A stretch of 64,000 nt of DNA from Thermincola ferriacetica (GCF_001263415.1 NZ_LGTE01000014.1:24379-88378), one strand, 5' to 3'; shown: positions 49,934-58,161, numbered from the stretch's first letter. The notes: generated from the letters alone by a model not told the origin. Made by a program: numbers and translations.

Positions 49934-51895
49934 TTAAACAGCCTTTTTCTTTCTGTCGGGTATTTTGTCCAGTATATGTTGAATACTGGGGAATTTGTCG
50001 ACACTGTGCGGGAATGCCATAGCCTCGGCAAATCTTTGCTGGAAGTCAGGTTCTACGGCCGTTTCAATAAACTCAACACTGGCAGCAACGTCACGGGCCT
50101 CAATACGCTTGCCTTTATCCAGCAGAGCAGCCTGTGCTCCGTCACCGGCAGCATTTCCCACAGCCTGCACCTTTTCCAGGTCGCAATCAGGGAACATCCC
50201 GATTACCATGGCCGATTCCTTATTAATATAGCTTCCAAAGGCTCCGGCAAGGGTTACCCTGTCTACCTTATTCACACCCAGATGCCGCATAAGCATCTTG
50301 GCGCCTACATAAAGAGCAGCCTTGGCCAGTTGTACTGCTCTGATGTCACCCTGGGTTACCGTAATATCCTTGCCAATGGCGCTGTCTTCAGCAAATACCA
50401 GGATATATTCCGGCTTACCGTTTTCATCAAACCGCAGCCGGTCAGTTTCCAATTTCTTGTTGATCCGGCCCGTCTTATCGATAATTCCGGCCTTAAATAC
50501 TTCCGCAACCATATCGATGATACCTGAGCCGCAGATACCTTTTGCTCCACCCTTGCTTCCCCGGCCGTGCCATTTTTCATCGCCGATTACCTTGTAAGTG
50601 CATTCCAGAGTCTCAGGGTCTATTTTGATGCCCTCAATTGCTCCCGGTGCCGCCCGCATACCGAACTTGATCTGCGCTCCTTCCAGGGCAGGACCGGTAG
50701 CACAGGAAGTAGAGAGAAGCTTGTTTTTGTTGCCCAGGTCTATTTCCCCGTTGGTACCGATGTCAATTATCAGGCGAACTTCTTCATCCTGTTTGTAAGG
50801 TTCCTCAGCGATAAGAACAGATACATTGTCTGGTCCCACAAATCCGGCCTCTATGGGTAGTATATGAATATTAGCGGCTCTGCTGATGTGAATACCCAGG
50901 TCCCTGGCTTTTACGTCAAAGGGGGCCGATATGGCCGGGGCAAAGGGAGCCCTCCCCATGTACTTGGGTTCCAGTTCAAGCAAGCAATGGTGCATTGCTG
51001 TATTGAATACCAGGACTATCTCCAGCACATCTGTCGGTTTAATGCCCGCCTTTTCCGTCATGCGCTCAACCAGGGTGTTAATGCCCTCAATTATGGCATC
51101 GTGCAGTTTCCGGCGCCCGTCTTCATTCATCATGGCGTAAGTGATACGCGACAGAACATCCTCACCGTAACGAACCTGCGGATTCATCATCCCATCCTTG
51201 GCCAGCATTTTCCCGCTGCCCAGGTCACACAGATAAGCTGCTACCGTGGTGGTGCCGACATCGATGCCTATACCGTACCACTGCCGAACAAAACCCGGCC
51301 TGACATCAATAATTTCCCGGTCATAGAGCACTGATGCCGATACCTTCCAGTCACCTTCACGGATTATGTTGGGTAGCTCTTTCAAAACAAAGTAATCAAT
51401 GGAAAGGTTATCAAGCCCGAACTGATCCCGCAAAGCATCCTGCAGTCTCCTCAGGTCATCACGATGGTCTTCCAATGTGGCGGCAGGCATTTCAACATAA
51501 TAGGTCTTTACTGCTGGGTCCAACTTAAAACTGCGGTCTTTTCCGGTTTCCAGAACCACCTGGTCAGCCTTGCGGCTCTCCTCGGGCACGAAAACCAGGA
51601 CATCTCCATGGATTTCCGCTGCGCAGGCTAAACGGTAGTTTTCGGCTATTTCCTTCTCCTGCAAAAGCTTCTTTTCTTCTTCCGTCACCGGTGAAAGGTG
51701 GCTCATCTGGGAATCAATGCCGAACTTCTCAAAAAAGCCCGTTTCAATTTTCACTTTGCATTTACCACAGACTTTGTGCGCGCCACAGGGAGCTTCAATA
51801 TCTACGCCAAGTTCATGGGAAGCTTGCAGCAGAGTTTTCCCTTCCGCAATCTTACCCCGGCGACCGGAAGGTTGAAAAATTACATTGCACTCCAT
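49934..51895 (-). CDS. RACE-type corrinoid activation protein (2Fe-2S + ASKHA)
   Basis: 653 residues. The N-terminal plant-type [2Fe-2S] domain (APCGAHKVCGKCKV, RLACAAEIHGD; residues 1-95) is followed by a linker domain and the DUF4445/ASKHA ATPase (GIGIDVGTTTVAAYL, RLIIDIGTNGEIDLG, CATGPALEGAQIKFGM, GICGSGIIDMVAEVF). This is the layout of the O-demethylase activating enzyme and related RACE proteins, which use ATP to restore Co(I). It is a second, structurally different activase next to the RamA-like one. It sits between MtaA-like and MtrH-like genes, so it likely serves the second system. Confidence 0.92.
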   Translation of the reverse strand: MECNVIFQPSGRRGKIAEGKTLLQASHELGVDIEAPCGAHKVCGKCKVKIETGFFEKFGIDSQMSHLSPVTEEEKKLLQEKEIAENYRLACAAEIHGDVLVFVPEESRKADQVVLETGKDRSFKLDPAVKTYYVEMPAATLEDHRDDLRRLQDALRDQFGLDNLSIDYFVLKELPNIIREGDWKVSASVLYDREIIDVRPGFVRQWYGIGIDVGTTTVAAYLCDLGSGKMLAKDGMMNPQVRYGEDVLSRITYAMMNEDGRRKLHDAIIEGINTLVERMTEKAGIKPTDVLEIVLVFNTAMHHCLLELEPKYMGRAPFAPAISAPFDVKARDLGIHISRAANIHILPIEAGFVGPDNVSVLIAEEPYKQDEEVRLIIDIGTNGEIDLGNKNKLLSTSCATGPALEGAQIKFGMRAAPGAIEGIKIDPETLECTYKVIGDEKWHGRGSKGGAKGICGSGIIDMVAEVFKAGIIDKTGRINKKLETDRLRFDENGKPEYILVFAEDSAIGKDITVTQGDIRAVQLAKAALYVGAKMLMRHLGVNKVDRVTLAGAFGSYINKESAMVIGMFPDCDLEKVQAVGNAAGDGAQAALLDKGKRIEARDVAASVEFIETAVEPDFQQRFAEAMAFPHSVDKFPSIQHILDKIPDRKKKAV

Positions 51896-51916
51896 TTGAA
51901 TCCCTCCGTTAGTTTT

Positions 51917-52936
51917 CTAATTTTTTGCTTCCTGAACCGTTTCCACAATTGCCTTTAACACTTCGATTCTGGTAGCCGGCGGTACCGCACACCCAGGTGA
52001 GATCATGGAAAATCCCTTGGCCATACAGGCCCTGGTTTCTTCTCTGCACTTTTCCACATTGCCATGGTACAGCGTATTTACAGGGTCAATTGCTCCTATT
52101 AACGGAGTGGTTATACCTTCTGCTCGGAATTTTGCCAGTGCAGCAGGTACATCCACAACCGGTTCCACGCTTATGGCCGAGCAACCGGTTCTGGCAATAT
52201 CTATTATAATGTTGTCCAGTTTACCGCAGATGTGAAGAATTGTAGGCACCCTAAGTGCTTCTATCTGTTTTTTCTGGTAGGGGGCTGCCAGTTCCCTGTA
52301 GATCTTGGGGGTAATCATATCCAGTGAACACATCATATCCTCGATGGCAATGACATCGGCTCCAGCGTCTATCATTGCCTGTGCCAGCATGGTACCAGCC
52401 TTTTCACCGATCTCAATGTAAGAAACAAGTTCCTGAGGTTTTCTGTAAGCTATTTTCAGCATCTGGGTAATATCAAGAATTTGTCCGGCAATACTGAATG
52501 GCCCGATGATCCCCCCCATCACTATCACTTTGTCGCCTAACTGGCTTTTCAGCAGCCTGATCGCCTCCAGAAGGTGAGGGATCCTGCCCCTGCTCAGGAA
52601 ATCTTCCGGGAAATCTACGGGATCACCTATGTTGTAAGGATGTGTTTTGACACTCGGCAATCCCTCTCTCCCACCCTCCTTCAGAACTGCTCCCAGTGCC
52701 TCCGCCTCGTGCGTCTGGCAGAAGGGAACCCGAACAGCATCGAACCCCAGAATGTTGTAGGCGCCGCCGGCCAATCTGGCCATCAGTTCTGCATTGTACA
52801 TGGCATCAGGCCAGTAGCTGTTCAACTGTTCCATCTGGTCATAAGTAGCATGCTGACAGACACTGATTACCGGAAGCCTGTCTGCAGGCTGACCGTTCAG
52901 GGCTGCCATGAATCTTTCACGGCTCGTCATTTCCAT
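51917..52936 (-). CDS. Uroporphyrinogen decarboxylase-fold methyltransferase (MtaA-like), copy 1
   Basis: 339 residues. It has the MtaA-like zinc pattern ILHICGKLDN (H-X-C near 238) and SPGCAVPP (third ligand near 315), and the family motifs GGIIGPFSIAGQI and AGADVIAIED. It is paralogous to, but well diverged from, the other UroD-fold gene in this operon, so the two probably differ in donor or acceptor. AAGGAGGG lies ten bases before the ATG. Co-transcribed with the RACE gene 21 bp on. Confidence 0.86.
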   Translation of the reverse strand: MEMTSRERFMAALNGQPADRLPVISVCQHATYDQMEQLNSYWPDAMYNAELMARLAGGAYNILGFDAVRVPFCQTHEAEALGAVLKEGGREGLPSVKTHPYNIGDPVDFPEDFLSRGRIPHLLEAIRLLKSQLGDKVIVMGGIIGPFSIAGQILDITQMLKIAYRKPQELVSYIEIGEKAGTMLAQAMIDAGADVIAIEDMMCSLDMITPKIYRELAAPYQKKQIEALRVPTILHICGKLDNIIIDIARTGCSAISVEPVVDVPAALAKFRAEGITTPLIGAIDPVNTLYHGNVEKCREETRACMAKGFSMISPGCAVPPATRIEVLKAIVETVQEAKN

Positions 52937-52940
52937 AAAT

Positions 52941-53699
52941 TTATCCCTCCTTTGTTTTGGGGACTGACGATTCTTCAGTCACCCTTTTACCGAGAGGACA
53001 GGCCAGAATACAAAGACCGCAAATATACCGGCCCAAAGCTTGATAGTTTTTTTCCAATTGCCGGGCACACCGTGATACATCAATTTTTACCTGCGTTGTT
53101 GACTGCCGGGTCCATTCTTCATCTTTGATCGCTCCACTGGGACAAATATCCACGCACTTACGGCATGAACCACAATTACCTTTTAAATAAGGTTGTTCAG
53201 ATACCGGTAATAGAGCATCTGTTAAAACTGTCGCCCAGCTTAGCCTGGGGCCGTAACGACTGTTTATCAGGAGACCGCTTTTTCCAATCCAGCCAAGTCC
53301 GGCACAGGTGGCAGCTGTTTTATGTTGGAACAGGGGAAATAACCTGGCAATGAAACGTAGATCTTCCTGAGCAGTGTCCGGCGGAATGGCAAGAGCACGC
53401 CACCCTTGCATACGCAAATAAGTTACAATCTTCTTCTGAATGACTATCAATTTATTGTCCACTTCGGGAAACTGGTTGGTGTATGCTGTTACTCCGTTTT
53501 GTCTGATAATGCTGCTTTCAGCCGGCGGATGTCTAATCGCTAACGAAATGGCAGTTGGAATATGTTTGAATTCTTTGGCCAAACCCGGCCTTACGTCCCC
53601 GTACCCTGCAAGGCTGGCCCCCCATTGAAGAATTTTTTGGTGCAGTCCTCCTAAGTTAAAGTTCAAATTATCACGGTCCAGGCCGTTGACTGTATTCAT
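52941..53699 (-). CDS. Double [4Fe-4S] protein related to epoxyqueuosine reductase (QueG)
   Basis: About 252 residues. The C-terminal two-cluster domain has CGSCRKCVDICPSGAI and CGLCILACPLGK plus a CARQLEKN cysteine, and the middle resembles QueG and reductive dehalogenase-type proteins (AAATCAGLGWIGKSGLLI is the matching segment). It is much shorter than QueG. As the first gene of a corrinoid methyltransferase operon it is more likely an electron donor for corrinoid reactivation than a tRNA enzyme; this is inference. ATG 53699 follows GGAGAGGG. The sigma-54 promoter at 53730 excludes the longer frame. Confidence 0.83.
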   Translation of the reverse strand: MNTVNGLDRDNLNFNLGGLHQKILQWGASLAGYGDVRPGLAKEFKHIPTAISLAIRHPPAESSIIRQNGVTAYTNQFPEVDNKLIVIQKKIVTYLRMQGWRALAIPPDTAQEDLRFIARLFPLFQHKTAATCAGLGWIGKSGLLINSRYGPRLSWATVLTDALLPVSEQPYLKGNCGSCRKCVDICPSGAIKDEEWTRQSTTQVKIDVSRCARQLEKNYQALGRYICGLCILACPLGKRVTEESSVPKTKEG

Positions 53700-53729
53700 G
53701 ATTCCCTCTCCTCTCTGTTCTTTATATCT

Positions 53730-53745
53730 TGCAATTACCGTGCCA
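53730..53745 (-). promoter_or_regulatory. Sigma-54 promoter of the second methyltransferase operon
   Basis: On the minus strand TGGCACG-GTAA-TTGCA, a perfect match to TGGCAYR-N4-TTGCW. The predicted transcription start is about 20 bases before the ATG at 53699, leaving room for the ribosome site. Confidence 0.87.
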
Positions 53746-53762
53746 GAAATTTGCTTTTTCAT

Positions 53763-53787
53763 AAAAAACCCCGCTAAGTTTGGGGCT
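53763..53787 (-). terminator. Weak terminator upstream of the sigma-54 promoter
   Basis: On the minus strand AGCCCC/GGGGTT with a seven- to nine-base loop runs into TTTTTT. It lies between the activator sites and the sigma-54 promoter and would stop read-through from the right. Confidence 0.5.
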
Positions 53788-53855
53788 GTAGAACGATTGG
53801 GAGATACTTCTTTTAAGGACAATTTATCGGCTGCGGGTAAAACAGGGCTTTAGAC

Positions 53856-53872
53856 TGTTCCACCGCGGAACA
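53856..53872. promoter_or_regulatory. Activator-binding dyad, second operon (proximal)
   Basis: TGTTCC-ACCGC-GGAACA is a perfect 6+6 inverted repeat about 110 bp upstream of the sigma-54 promoter. It is the best copy of the dyad shared with the mtaB regulatory region. Confidence 0.65.
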
Positions 53873-53956
53873 TTTCAGCAACATATTTTTTCAAAAATTT
53901 CCCTAGCAAATAAATTAGGTGTGTTATTGCAGTACACTGAAACAACCTAATGTAGA

Positions 53957-53991
53957 TGTTCCGTTATGGAACTGTGTTCCAATGAAATACA
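53957..53991. promoter_or_regulatory. Activator-binding dyads, second operon (distal, tandem)
   Basis: TGTTCC-GTTAT-GGAACT (53957-53973, one mismatch) is followed one base later by TGTTCC-AATGA-AATACA (53975-53991, two mismatches). This forms a tandem array about 210-245 bp upstream of the sigma-54 promoter. The rest of the 53700-54068 gap has no gene. Confidence 0.55.
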
Positions 53992-54038
53992 ATTTGACAC
54001 AATAATCACTGTGTTCAACTCATTTTTCGTTTAGAAAG

Positions 54039-54068
54039 AAAAACCCCGCCTTATTTATTGACGGGTTT
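54039..54068 (-). terminator. Terminator of the zinc-ribbon gene
   Basis: The stem CCCGTC/GGCGGG (one G-U pair, nine-base loop), extended by A-T pairs, is followed by five T on the minus strand, immediately after the stop codon at 54069-54071. Confidence 0.78.
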
Positions 54069-55022
54069 TTAAACTGTTGTAGGGTATTGATCAATGTAGC
54101 TGTTATAAATACTTAACAAGTTGTTCACGTGCGAACCGATTTCCTCGAGACAGGTATAATCCTTAGCTCTGAACGAGATAACAAAATAGGGTTCAGTTCC
54201 TGTACCCTGGAATAGTTGTGCGCCATTGTCATGTAGTATCTCGAGGTCGTTGAAACTGAACGGTCGGCATTTATAACGGGTTGTAAAAATGTCCTCCCTC
54301 ACCTTGACCTGCCATGGTTTGTTCAGTACAACGTTGCACTCTACCGGTTTTACGGGGGGAGTTAAAATATATACGGCGCCGAGGTAAATAGGCAATTCCC
54401 GGATGTAAGTAAAATGAGTGTACAGGTAACCGCTCACCGTATTTATATAATCCACCTTACAAAGAAAAATTTCAGTATCCGGCCGTCCGTCTTTTCCGAT
54501 CGGATAGTATGCGGCTCTTTCACTTTTGTAGTACCTCAGGCCTTTCTCCCTATAGAGTTCAGTTCCGCATTCCGCACATTTCTCAGCGTGAATTTCCCCC
54601 TTGCACACTGGGCATTGCAATATTTTTTTTATTTCCTGAAAAGATATTACTTTACTGCCCGGTACAGATGAAACAGCTCTATACTCAGGAATAAGCAACA
54701 GCCTATACCTCATTTCCTCTTCATCCCGGCAGTCTCTGAAGTTATATTCCCGAAATACCCCGGGCTGGTTAGTCGCCCGGGCAAAGGTTAAAAAAGCTAA
54801 CCTGGCCCGCCGCAAGGAATCTTCATTTAAGTCCGGAAAGTGGTAAATTGATACCCCATTATTGTAGGCCACCTTCATCTCGGCTTCCATTCTGCCCTGG
54901 CGGGTTTTCTTGACAGCCAGTTCTAACTGTTCCAACCCCAAGGGACCTGGATTAATTTCGCCAAAAGCTTTACTGGCAATTATAACTTCGACAACTTTTT
55001 CTCCCGTCGCCAAATTCACCAT
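54069..55022 (-). CDS. Unknown protein with central zinc ribbon
   Basis: 317 residues with no membrane segment. A zinc-ribbon-like CPVCKGEIHAEKCAECG lies at about residues 136-152, between an N-terminal alpha/beta part (VEVIIASKAFGEINPGPLGLEQLELAV) and a C-terminal part rich in tyrosine. I recognise no family. A strong GGGAGGTGAT precedes the ATG. It is a single-gene unit upstream of the methyltransferase regulatory region, read in the same direction but separated by a terminator. Confidence 0.7.
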   Translation of the reverse strand: MVNLATGEKVVEVIIASKAFGEINPGPLGLEQLELAVKKTRQGRMEAEMKVAYNNGVSIYHFPDLNEDSLRRARLAFLTFARATNQPGVFREYNFRDCRDEEEMRYRLLLIPEYRAVSSVPGSKVISFQEIKKILQCPVCKGEIHAEKCAECGTELYREKGLRYYKSERAAYYPIGKDGRPDTEIFLCKVDYINTVSGYLYTHFTYIRELPIYLGAVYILTPPVKPVECNVVLNKPWQVKVREDIFTTRYKCRPFSFNDLEILHDNGAQLFQGTGTEPYFVISFRAKDYTCLEEIGSHVNNLLSIYNSYIDQYPTTV

Positions 55023-55110
55023 ATCACCTCCCGGCTTTTATTAATCTTTGGGAAATTATGTCTTAGTTACTTTTGTTCCTATTATTACCATACTCAAACA
55101 TAAAAAGACA

Positions 55111-55135
55111 AAAAAAAAACGGTAAAATTACCGTT
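55111..55135 (-). terminator. Terminator of the 119-residue gene
   Basis: The stem AACGGTA/TACCGTT with a four-base loop is followed by about nine T on the minus strand, starting a few bases past the stop at 55139. Confidence 0.85.
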
Positions 55136-55138
55136 ATT

Positions 55139-55498
55139 TTAATGCCAGTTATCATTTAACTTTTTCTTCCACTGGTGCACAGCATCAACCAGTCCAACCA
55201 AATCAAGAAAATCAAGGGCCGACATATCAATAAACTGCGGATTCTTTAATAAATCATCGATAGGAGTGTGGTCTTGCACACAGTCCATATGAACCGGATG
55301 AACCAGTAATGTTTTTGAGTGATAAAAACTTCGCACAGCCGAACGAAATTCTTTTCTAATCAGCCTATCGCAGATGGCACAATAAACGGTCCGACCGCTT
55401 TTCAACTTATTTCCAAATATTTTTTCAGCCTTTGCAATGGCAGCGCTACAGGTGAATCTATTTTGGCAATCCGCCAAATTGATCTCGATACACTCCAT
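55139..55498 (-). CDS. Unknown cysteine-containing protein, 119 residues
   Basis: Starts at ATG 55498 (GGAGAATA upstream); the longer frame to 55570 has no ribosome site. Cysteines occur in MECIEINLADCQNRFTCSAA, TVYCAICDRLI (CXXC) and VHMDCVQDH; with nearby histidines (HPVHMDCVQDH) this suggests a bound metal. No family recognised. Confidence 0.6.
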   Translation of the reverse strand: MECIEINLADCQNRFTCSAAIAKAEKIFGNKLKSGRTVYCAICDRLIRKEFRSAVRSFYHSKTLLVHPVHMDCVQDHTPIDDLLKNPQFIDMSALDFLDLVGLVDAVHQWKKKLNDNWH

Positions 55499-55811
55499 TA
55501 TTCTCCTACCTTTCTTGAATGGCCCAAACAATGCTAAACCTAAAATAACTAGGTGATTCTCGACTATCACGCACCAAGTGTCTCAACTTCAAAAGCTTTT
55601 CCACAATTGGTTATTTAATTATATCAGGCCTTCCGTGTCGAAATCGTAAAAAAAAAGTAAGTACCGAATTTTTTATCCGGGTCCGGTAATACCCGCATAG
55701 CCTCAACAGACGGGGTCAGAATGGTCAAACGTAAAAGTTCGCGCACGCCAACCCAAAATCTAAGGAGAATATCCTCCGTTACCCAGGAAGCCCGACGAGT
55801 ATTTCAAAACT
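55499..55811 (-). other. Intergenic region with a start-less open frame
   Basis: No gene with a credible start. On the minus strand a frame of about 58 codons between 55799 and 55627 reads RRASWVTEDILLRFWVGVRE and ends with a FGTYFFFTIS-type stretch, without an ATG near its beginning or a ribosome site. It could be the remnant of a longer gene; I cannot name it. Confidence 0.3.
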
Positions 55812-57245
55812 TTACTGGGTAATTATTACTTTGTACCCCACCGGGTCCCAGTTAACGGTGGCTCCCAGTGCTTCGGACACAAACCTCAAAGGTACAAAAG
55901 TGTATCCATTTTTAATGACCGGTGCCTGGTCGATGGTCACCGTTTTCTCATTAATAGCAGCGGCTTTATTCCCTATCTTTAACTTTACAGTTATATCGCC
56001 TTTTCTCGCTGTTACAGTCCTTGTTCCGGCATCCCATTCCACGCTGGCGCCAAGGGATTCAAAAACACCCCGTAGCGGAACGAGTGTCCTTCCGCCTGCT
56101 ATGTAAGGTTTAACAGGGAATGACCTTGTTTGTCCACTTATAATGACTTTTATTTCCGGCTGCTGCTCAAAAATCAGTATCGCGTTACTTATTTTTCTGC
56201 CCGGTTTGGTCAGATACGATCCCTTAAAATAAAGCCCACTCGATGCCCCGCCGTCCAGATTCATAGCCTCCACCGCACCGAGTTTCTGCATAACCTGGGC
56301 CAGTTCCCCGACCGTCGCCCGATTTACGGTAACAAGCATAAGAACATTGCCGGCAGTCTTTCCGATCGCACTCCGTGCCCCGCTGTCGGTGAGGATTTTG
56401 GGATCCGTAAAACCCTCTGCTCTGGGGTTGACCACAACCCTGCCAGCAGACAAAAGGATGGGACCGGCGCCCACTGAATGTTTTATCCGGCTCCAGTCAA
56501 CGGCATTCCCTGCCAGGTCCCTGAAGGAAAGACTGTAATTAACCGGGGTTCCCGGTGTAAATCGCTCCACATACCTGCTGACATTCGGGTCTGAACCAAA
56601 GTTTATGACGTAGCCGTTAGAAGGGATTGACGCCTCGCCGGTGACAACGGAATCGACAACCCCGTTTTTCACCACCACCGACGTACCGGTTTTCATCCCG
56701 GTCGTTTTTCCTTTTCGGGGAGTAAAAATCTCAATGGCGGAAGGATCTGTCAATACGTGATTTATACCCCAGGCATACCAGTTATGCAGAAAGTCATCGT
56801 TATTGTCCGTAGTGCCTGTAATATAAGTTCTGAGCGGCGCAAACCGCACTTCGTTATTTTCTCCGAACCCAACAGTGGAACCAACATTTGAAAGGTGAAG
56901 AAAGCTGCCGTCAATCTGAATGTTACCTTGCGGCTGCATATCAGAATATGCGTTAAAAAATGTTCCGTTAATCGCCGCCAACGCACCATGGCGTCTGGCC
57001 AGTGCTGACAGTTCCTCGGTTCCGCCGACATAGCCTCCGCCGAGAGCCGGCTTTACTCTGATCCAGGGACTTTTGAGGTTTATGTACACAGCCTTAACTG
57101 AAAAATTCTTTTTGCCTATTGTAACTGTCTGCGAACTACTCCAGACATTCGCGGTTGCATCCGCCCGAGGCACATTATAAAAAGCCTGACTGACTGCAAT
57201 GGTTAATACCAGAAAAATTATTACTGATATAATCCATTTTCTCAT
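55812..57245 (-). CDS. Exported phosphodiester glycosidase-family protein with copper amine oxidase-N domain
   Basis: About 477 residues. A signal peptide (MRKWIISVIIFLVLTIAVSQA) is followed by an NAGPA/phosphodiester glycosidase domain (PF09992; residues about 45-360) with AAINGTFFNA, INFGSDP and MNLDGGASSGLYF. The C-terminal 110 residues form a copper-amine-oxidase N-like domain (FPVKPYIAGGRTLVPLRGVFESLGASVEWD), common in cell-wall proteins of these Firmicutes. It likely cleaves a glycosyl phosphodiester in the wall or matrix; the substrate is unknown. ATG 57245 is chosen from the signal peptide and GAGGGAAAG; the frame runs to 57344. Confidence 0.88.
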   Translation of the reverse strand: MRKWIISVIIFLVLTIAVSQAFYNVPRADATANVWSSSQTVTIGKKNFSVKAVYINLKSPWIRVKPALGGGYVGGTEELSALARRHGALAAINGTFFNAYSDMQPQGNIQIDGSFLHLSNVGSTVGFGENNEVRFAPLRTYITGTTDNNDDFLHNWYAWGINHVLTDPSAIEIFTPRKGKTTGMKTGTSVVVKNGVVDSVVTGEASIPSNGYVINFGSDPNVSRYVERFTPGTPVNYSLSFRDLAGNAVDWSRIKHSVGAGPILLSAGRVVVNPRAEGFTDPKILTDSGARSAIGKTAGNVLMLVTVNRATVGELAQVMQKLGAVEAMNLDGGASSGLYFKGSYLTKPGRKISNAILIFEQQPEIKVIISGQTRSFPVKPYIAGGRTLVPLRGVFESLGASVEWDAGTRTVTARKGDITVKLKIGNKAAAINEKTVTIDQAPVIKNGYTFVPLRFVSEALGATVNWDPVGYKVIITQ

Positions 57246-57409
57246 CTCGCTTTCCCTCCCATAGGCCTTGAACAGGTAACAATCCAGATCCAAATTATTC
57301 GTTCGGCGAATTTCGTTTTTTCCCTTCTGTTTTTCGCAAAGCAAACATTCAGGAAAAACTTTAAATATTTAAACCGTCTAAATTTTCACCTTTTATTCAC
57401 AAAAAAGAA

Positions 57410-57497
57410 CAAAAGTTTCTATTGAAACTTCAAGGAAACTTTTGTTGATATCCGGAAATCATGCTTTGAGGTTATCCACAATTTTACCTCAAAGCAT
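57410..57497. repeat. Two adjacent perfect inverted repeats
   Basis: CAAAAGTTTC/GAAACTTTTG (57410-57419 and 57435-57444) and the 12-bp ATGCTTTGAGGT/ACCTCAAAGCAT (57461-57472 and 57486-57497, 13-base loop). Both lie in the 342-bp gap between the wall protein and the antitoxin gene. Neither is followed by a clear T run; they may be operators or hairpins of a leader. Confidence 0.6.
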
Positions 57498-57525
57498 AAT
57501 TTCCTAAATATAAAAAAAATATATA

Positions 57526-57554
57526 TTTATATTCTATTAGAATTATCATATAAT
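57526..57554 (+). promoter_or_regulatory. Candidate promoter and operator of the toxin-antitoxin pair
   Basis: TATAAT (57549-57554) with a weak -35 TTTATA (57526-57531), 17-bp spacer. The near-palindrome ATTCTATTAGAAT (57531-57543) lies in the spacer, where antitoxin-type autoregulators usually bind. Confidence 0.5.
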
Positions 57555-57587
57555 AATTGTAGAATAATTTGACCGGAGGAGACCGAA

Positions 57588-57857
57588 ATGATTATAAAAT
57601 CGTCGACAACGCTTCGTAATGATTACAACGCTATCGCCAAACTTGCCCATGAAAAGGCTGAACCTATATACATCACCAGAAACGGTGAAGGGGATCTTGT
57701 GGTTATGAGTATTGAGGCTTTTGAACGCCGGGAAGCTATGCTTGATCTTAAAGAAAAGCTTCTGTTTGCCGAGCAACAGCGCCTTGCCGGCGAGCCGGCC
57801 ATCTCGCTGAATGAAGCCCATAAACGGCTCAGGGAGAAAATCAATGGAAAAGTATGA
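57588..57857 (+). CDS. Antitoxin, Phd/YefM family
   Basis: 89 residues. The N-terminal Phd/YefM fold reads SSTTLRNDYNAIAKLAHEKAEPIYITRNGEGDLVVMSIEAFERR, followed by a charged helical tail (LNEAHKRLREKINGKV) that would wrap the toxin. It probably neutralises the RelE/ParE-type product of the next gene and represses the shared promoter. GGAGG lies before the ATG. It overlaps the toxin gene by 14 bp. Confidence 0.9.
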   Translation: MIIKSSTTLRNDYNAIAKLAHEKAEPIYITRNGEGDLVVMSIEAFERREAMLDLKEKLLFAEQQRLAGEPAISLNEAHKRLREKINGKV

Positions 57858-58161
57858 GGTAGAACTGCTTCCTGCCGCATATACAGACCTGGACGAAATA
57901 TTCGATTACATCATGGTAGACAACACACAGGCGGCAGCCGGCATGCTTGACAATATCATGCAAGCCCTGCGCCGCCTTGAGAATTTTCCGCATTCCGGAA
58001 CGCCACTGCTCAATAGTTCTCTGAAAAAGTTCGATTTTCGGATGATTATCATTGAACCCTATATCGCCTTCTACCGTTTAATAAACAACAAAGTTGTTGT
58101 GTACCGCATTTTACATGGTGCAAGAAACTATCCGCATCTACTGAAAGGTACATTAGAATAG
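57844..58161 (+). CDS. Toxin, RelE/ParE family
   Basis: 105 residues beginning at ATG 57844. The sequence EVELLPAAYTDLDEIFDYI, ALRRLENFPHSGTPL, FRMIIIEPYIAFYRLINNKVVVYRILHGARNYP has the RelE/ParE strand-helix order, ending in VYRILHGARNY as in family toxins. Relatives cleave mRNA on the ribosome or poison gyrase; which applies is not clear. The overlap with the antitoxin gene keeps the two translationally coupled. Confidence 0.9.
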   Translation: MEKYEVELLPAAYTDLDEIFDYIMVDNTQAAAGMLDNIMQALRRLENFPHSGTPLLNSSLKKFDFRMIIIEPYIAFYRLINNKVVVYRILHGARNYPHLLKGTLE

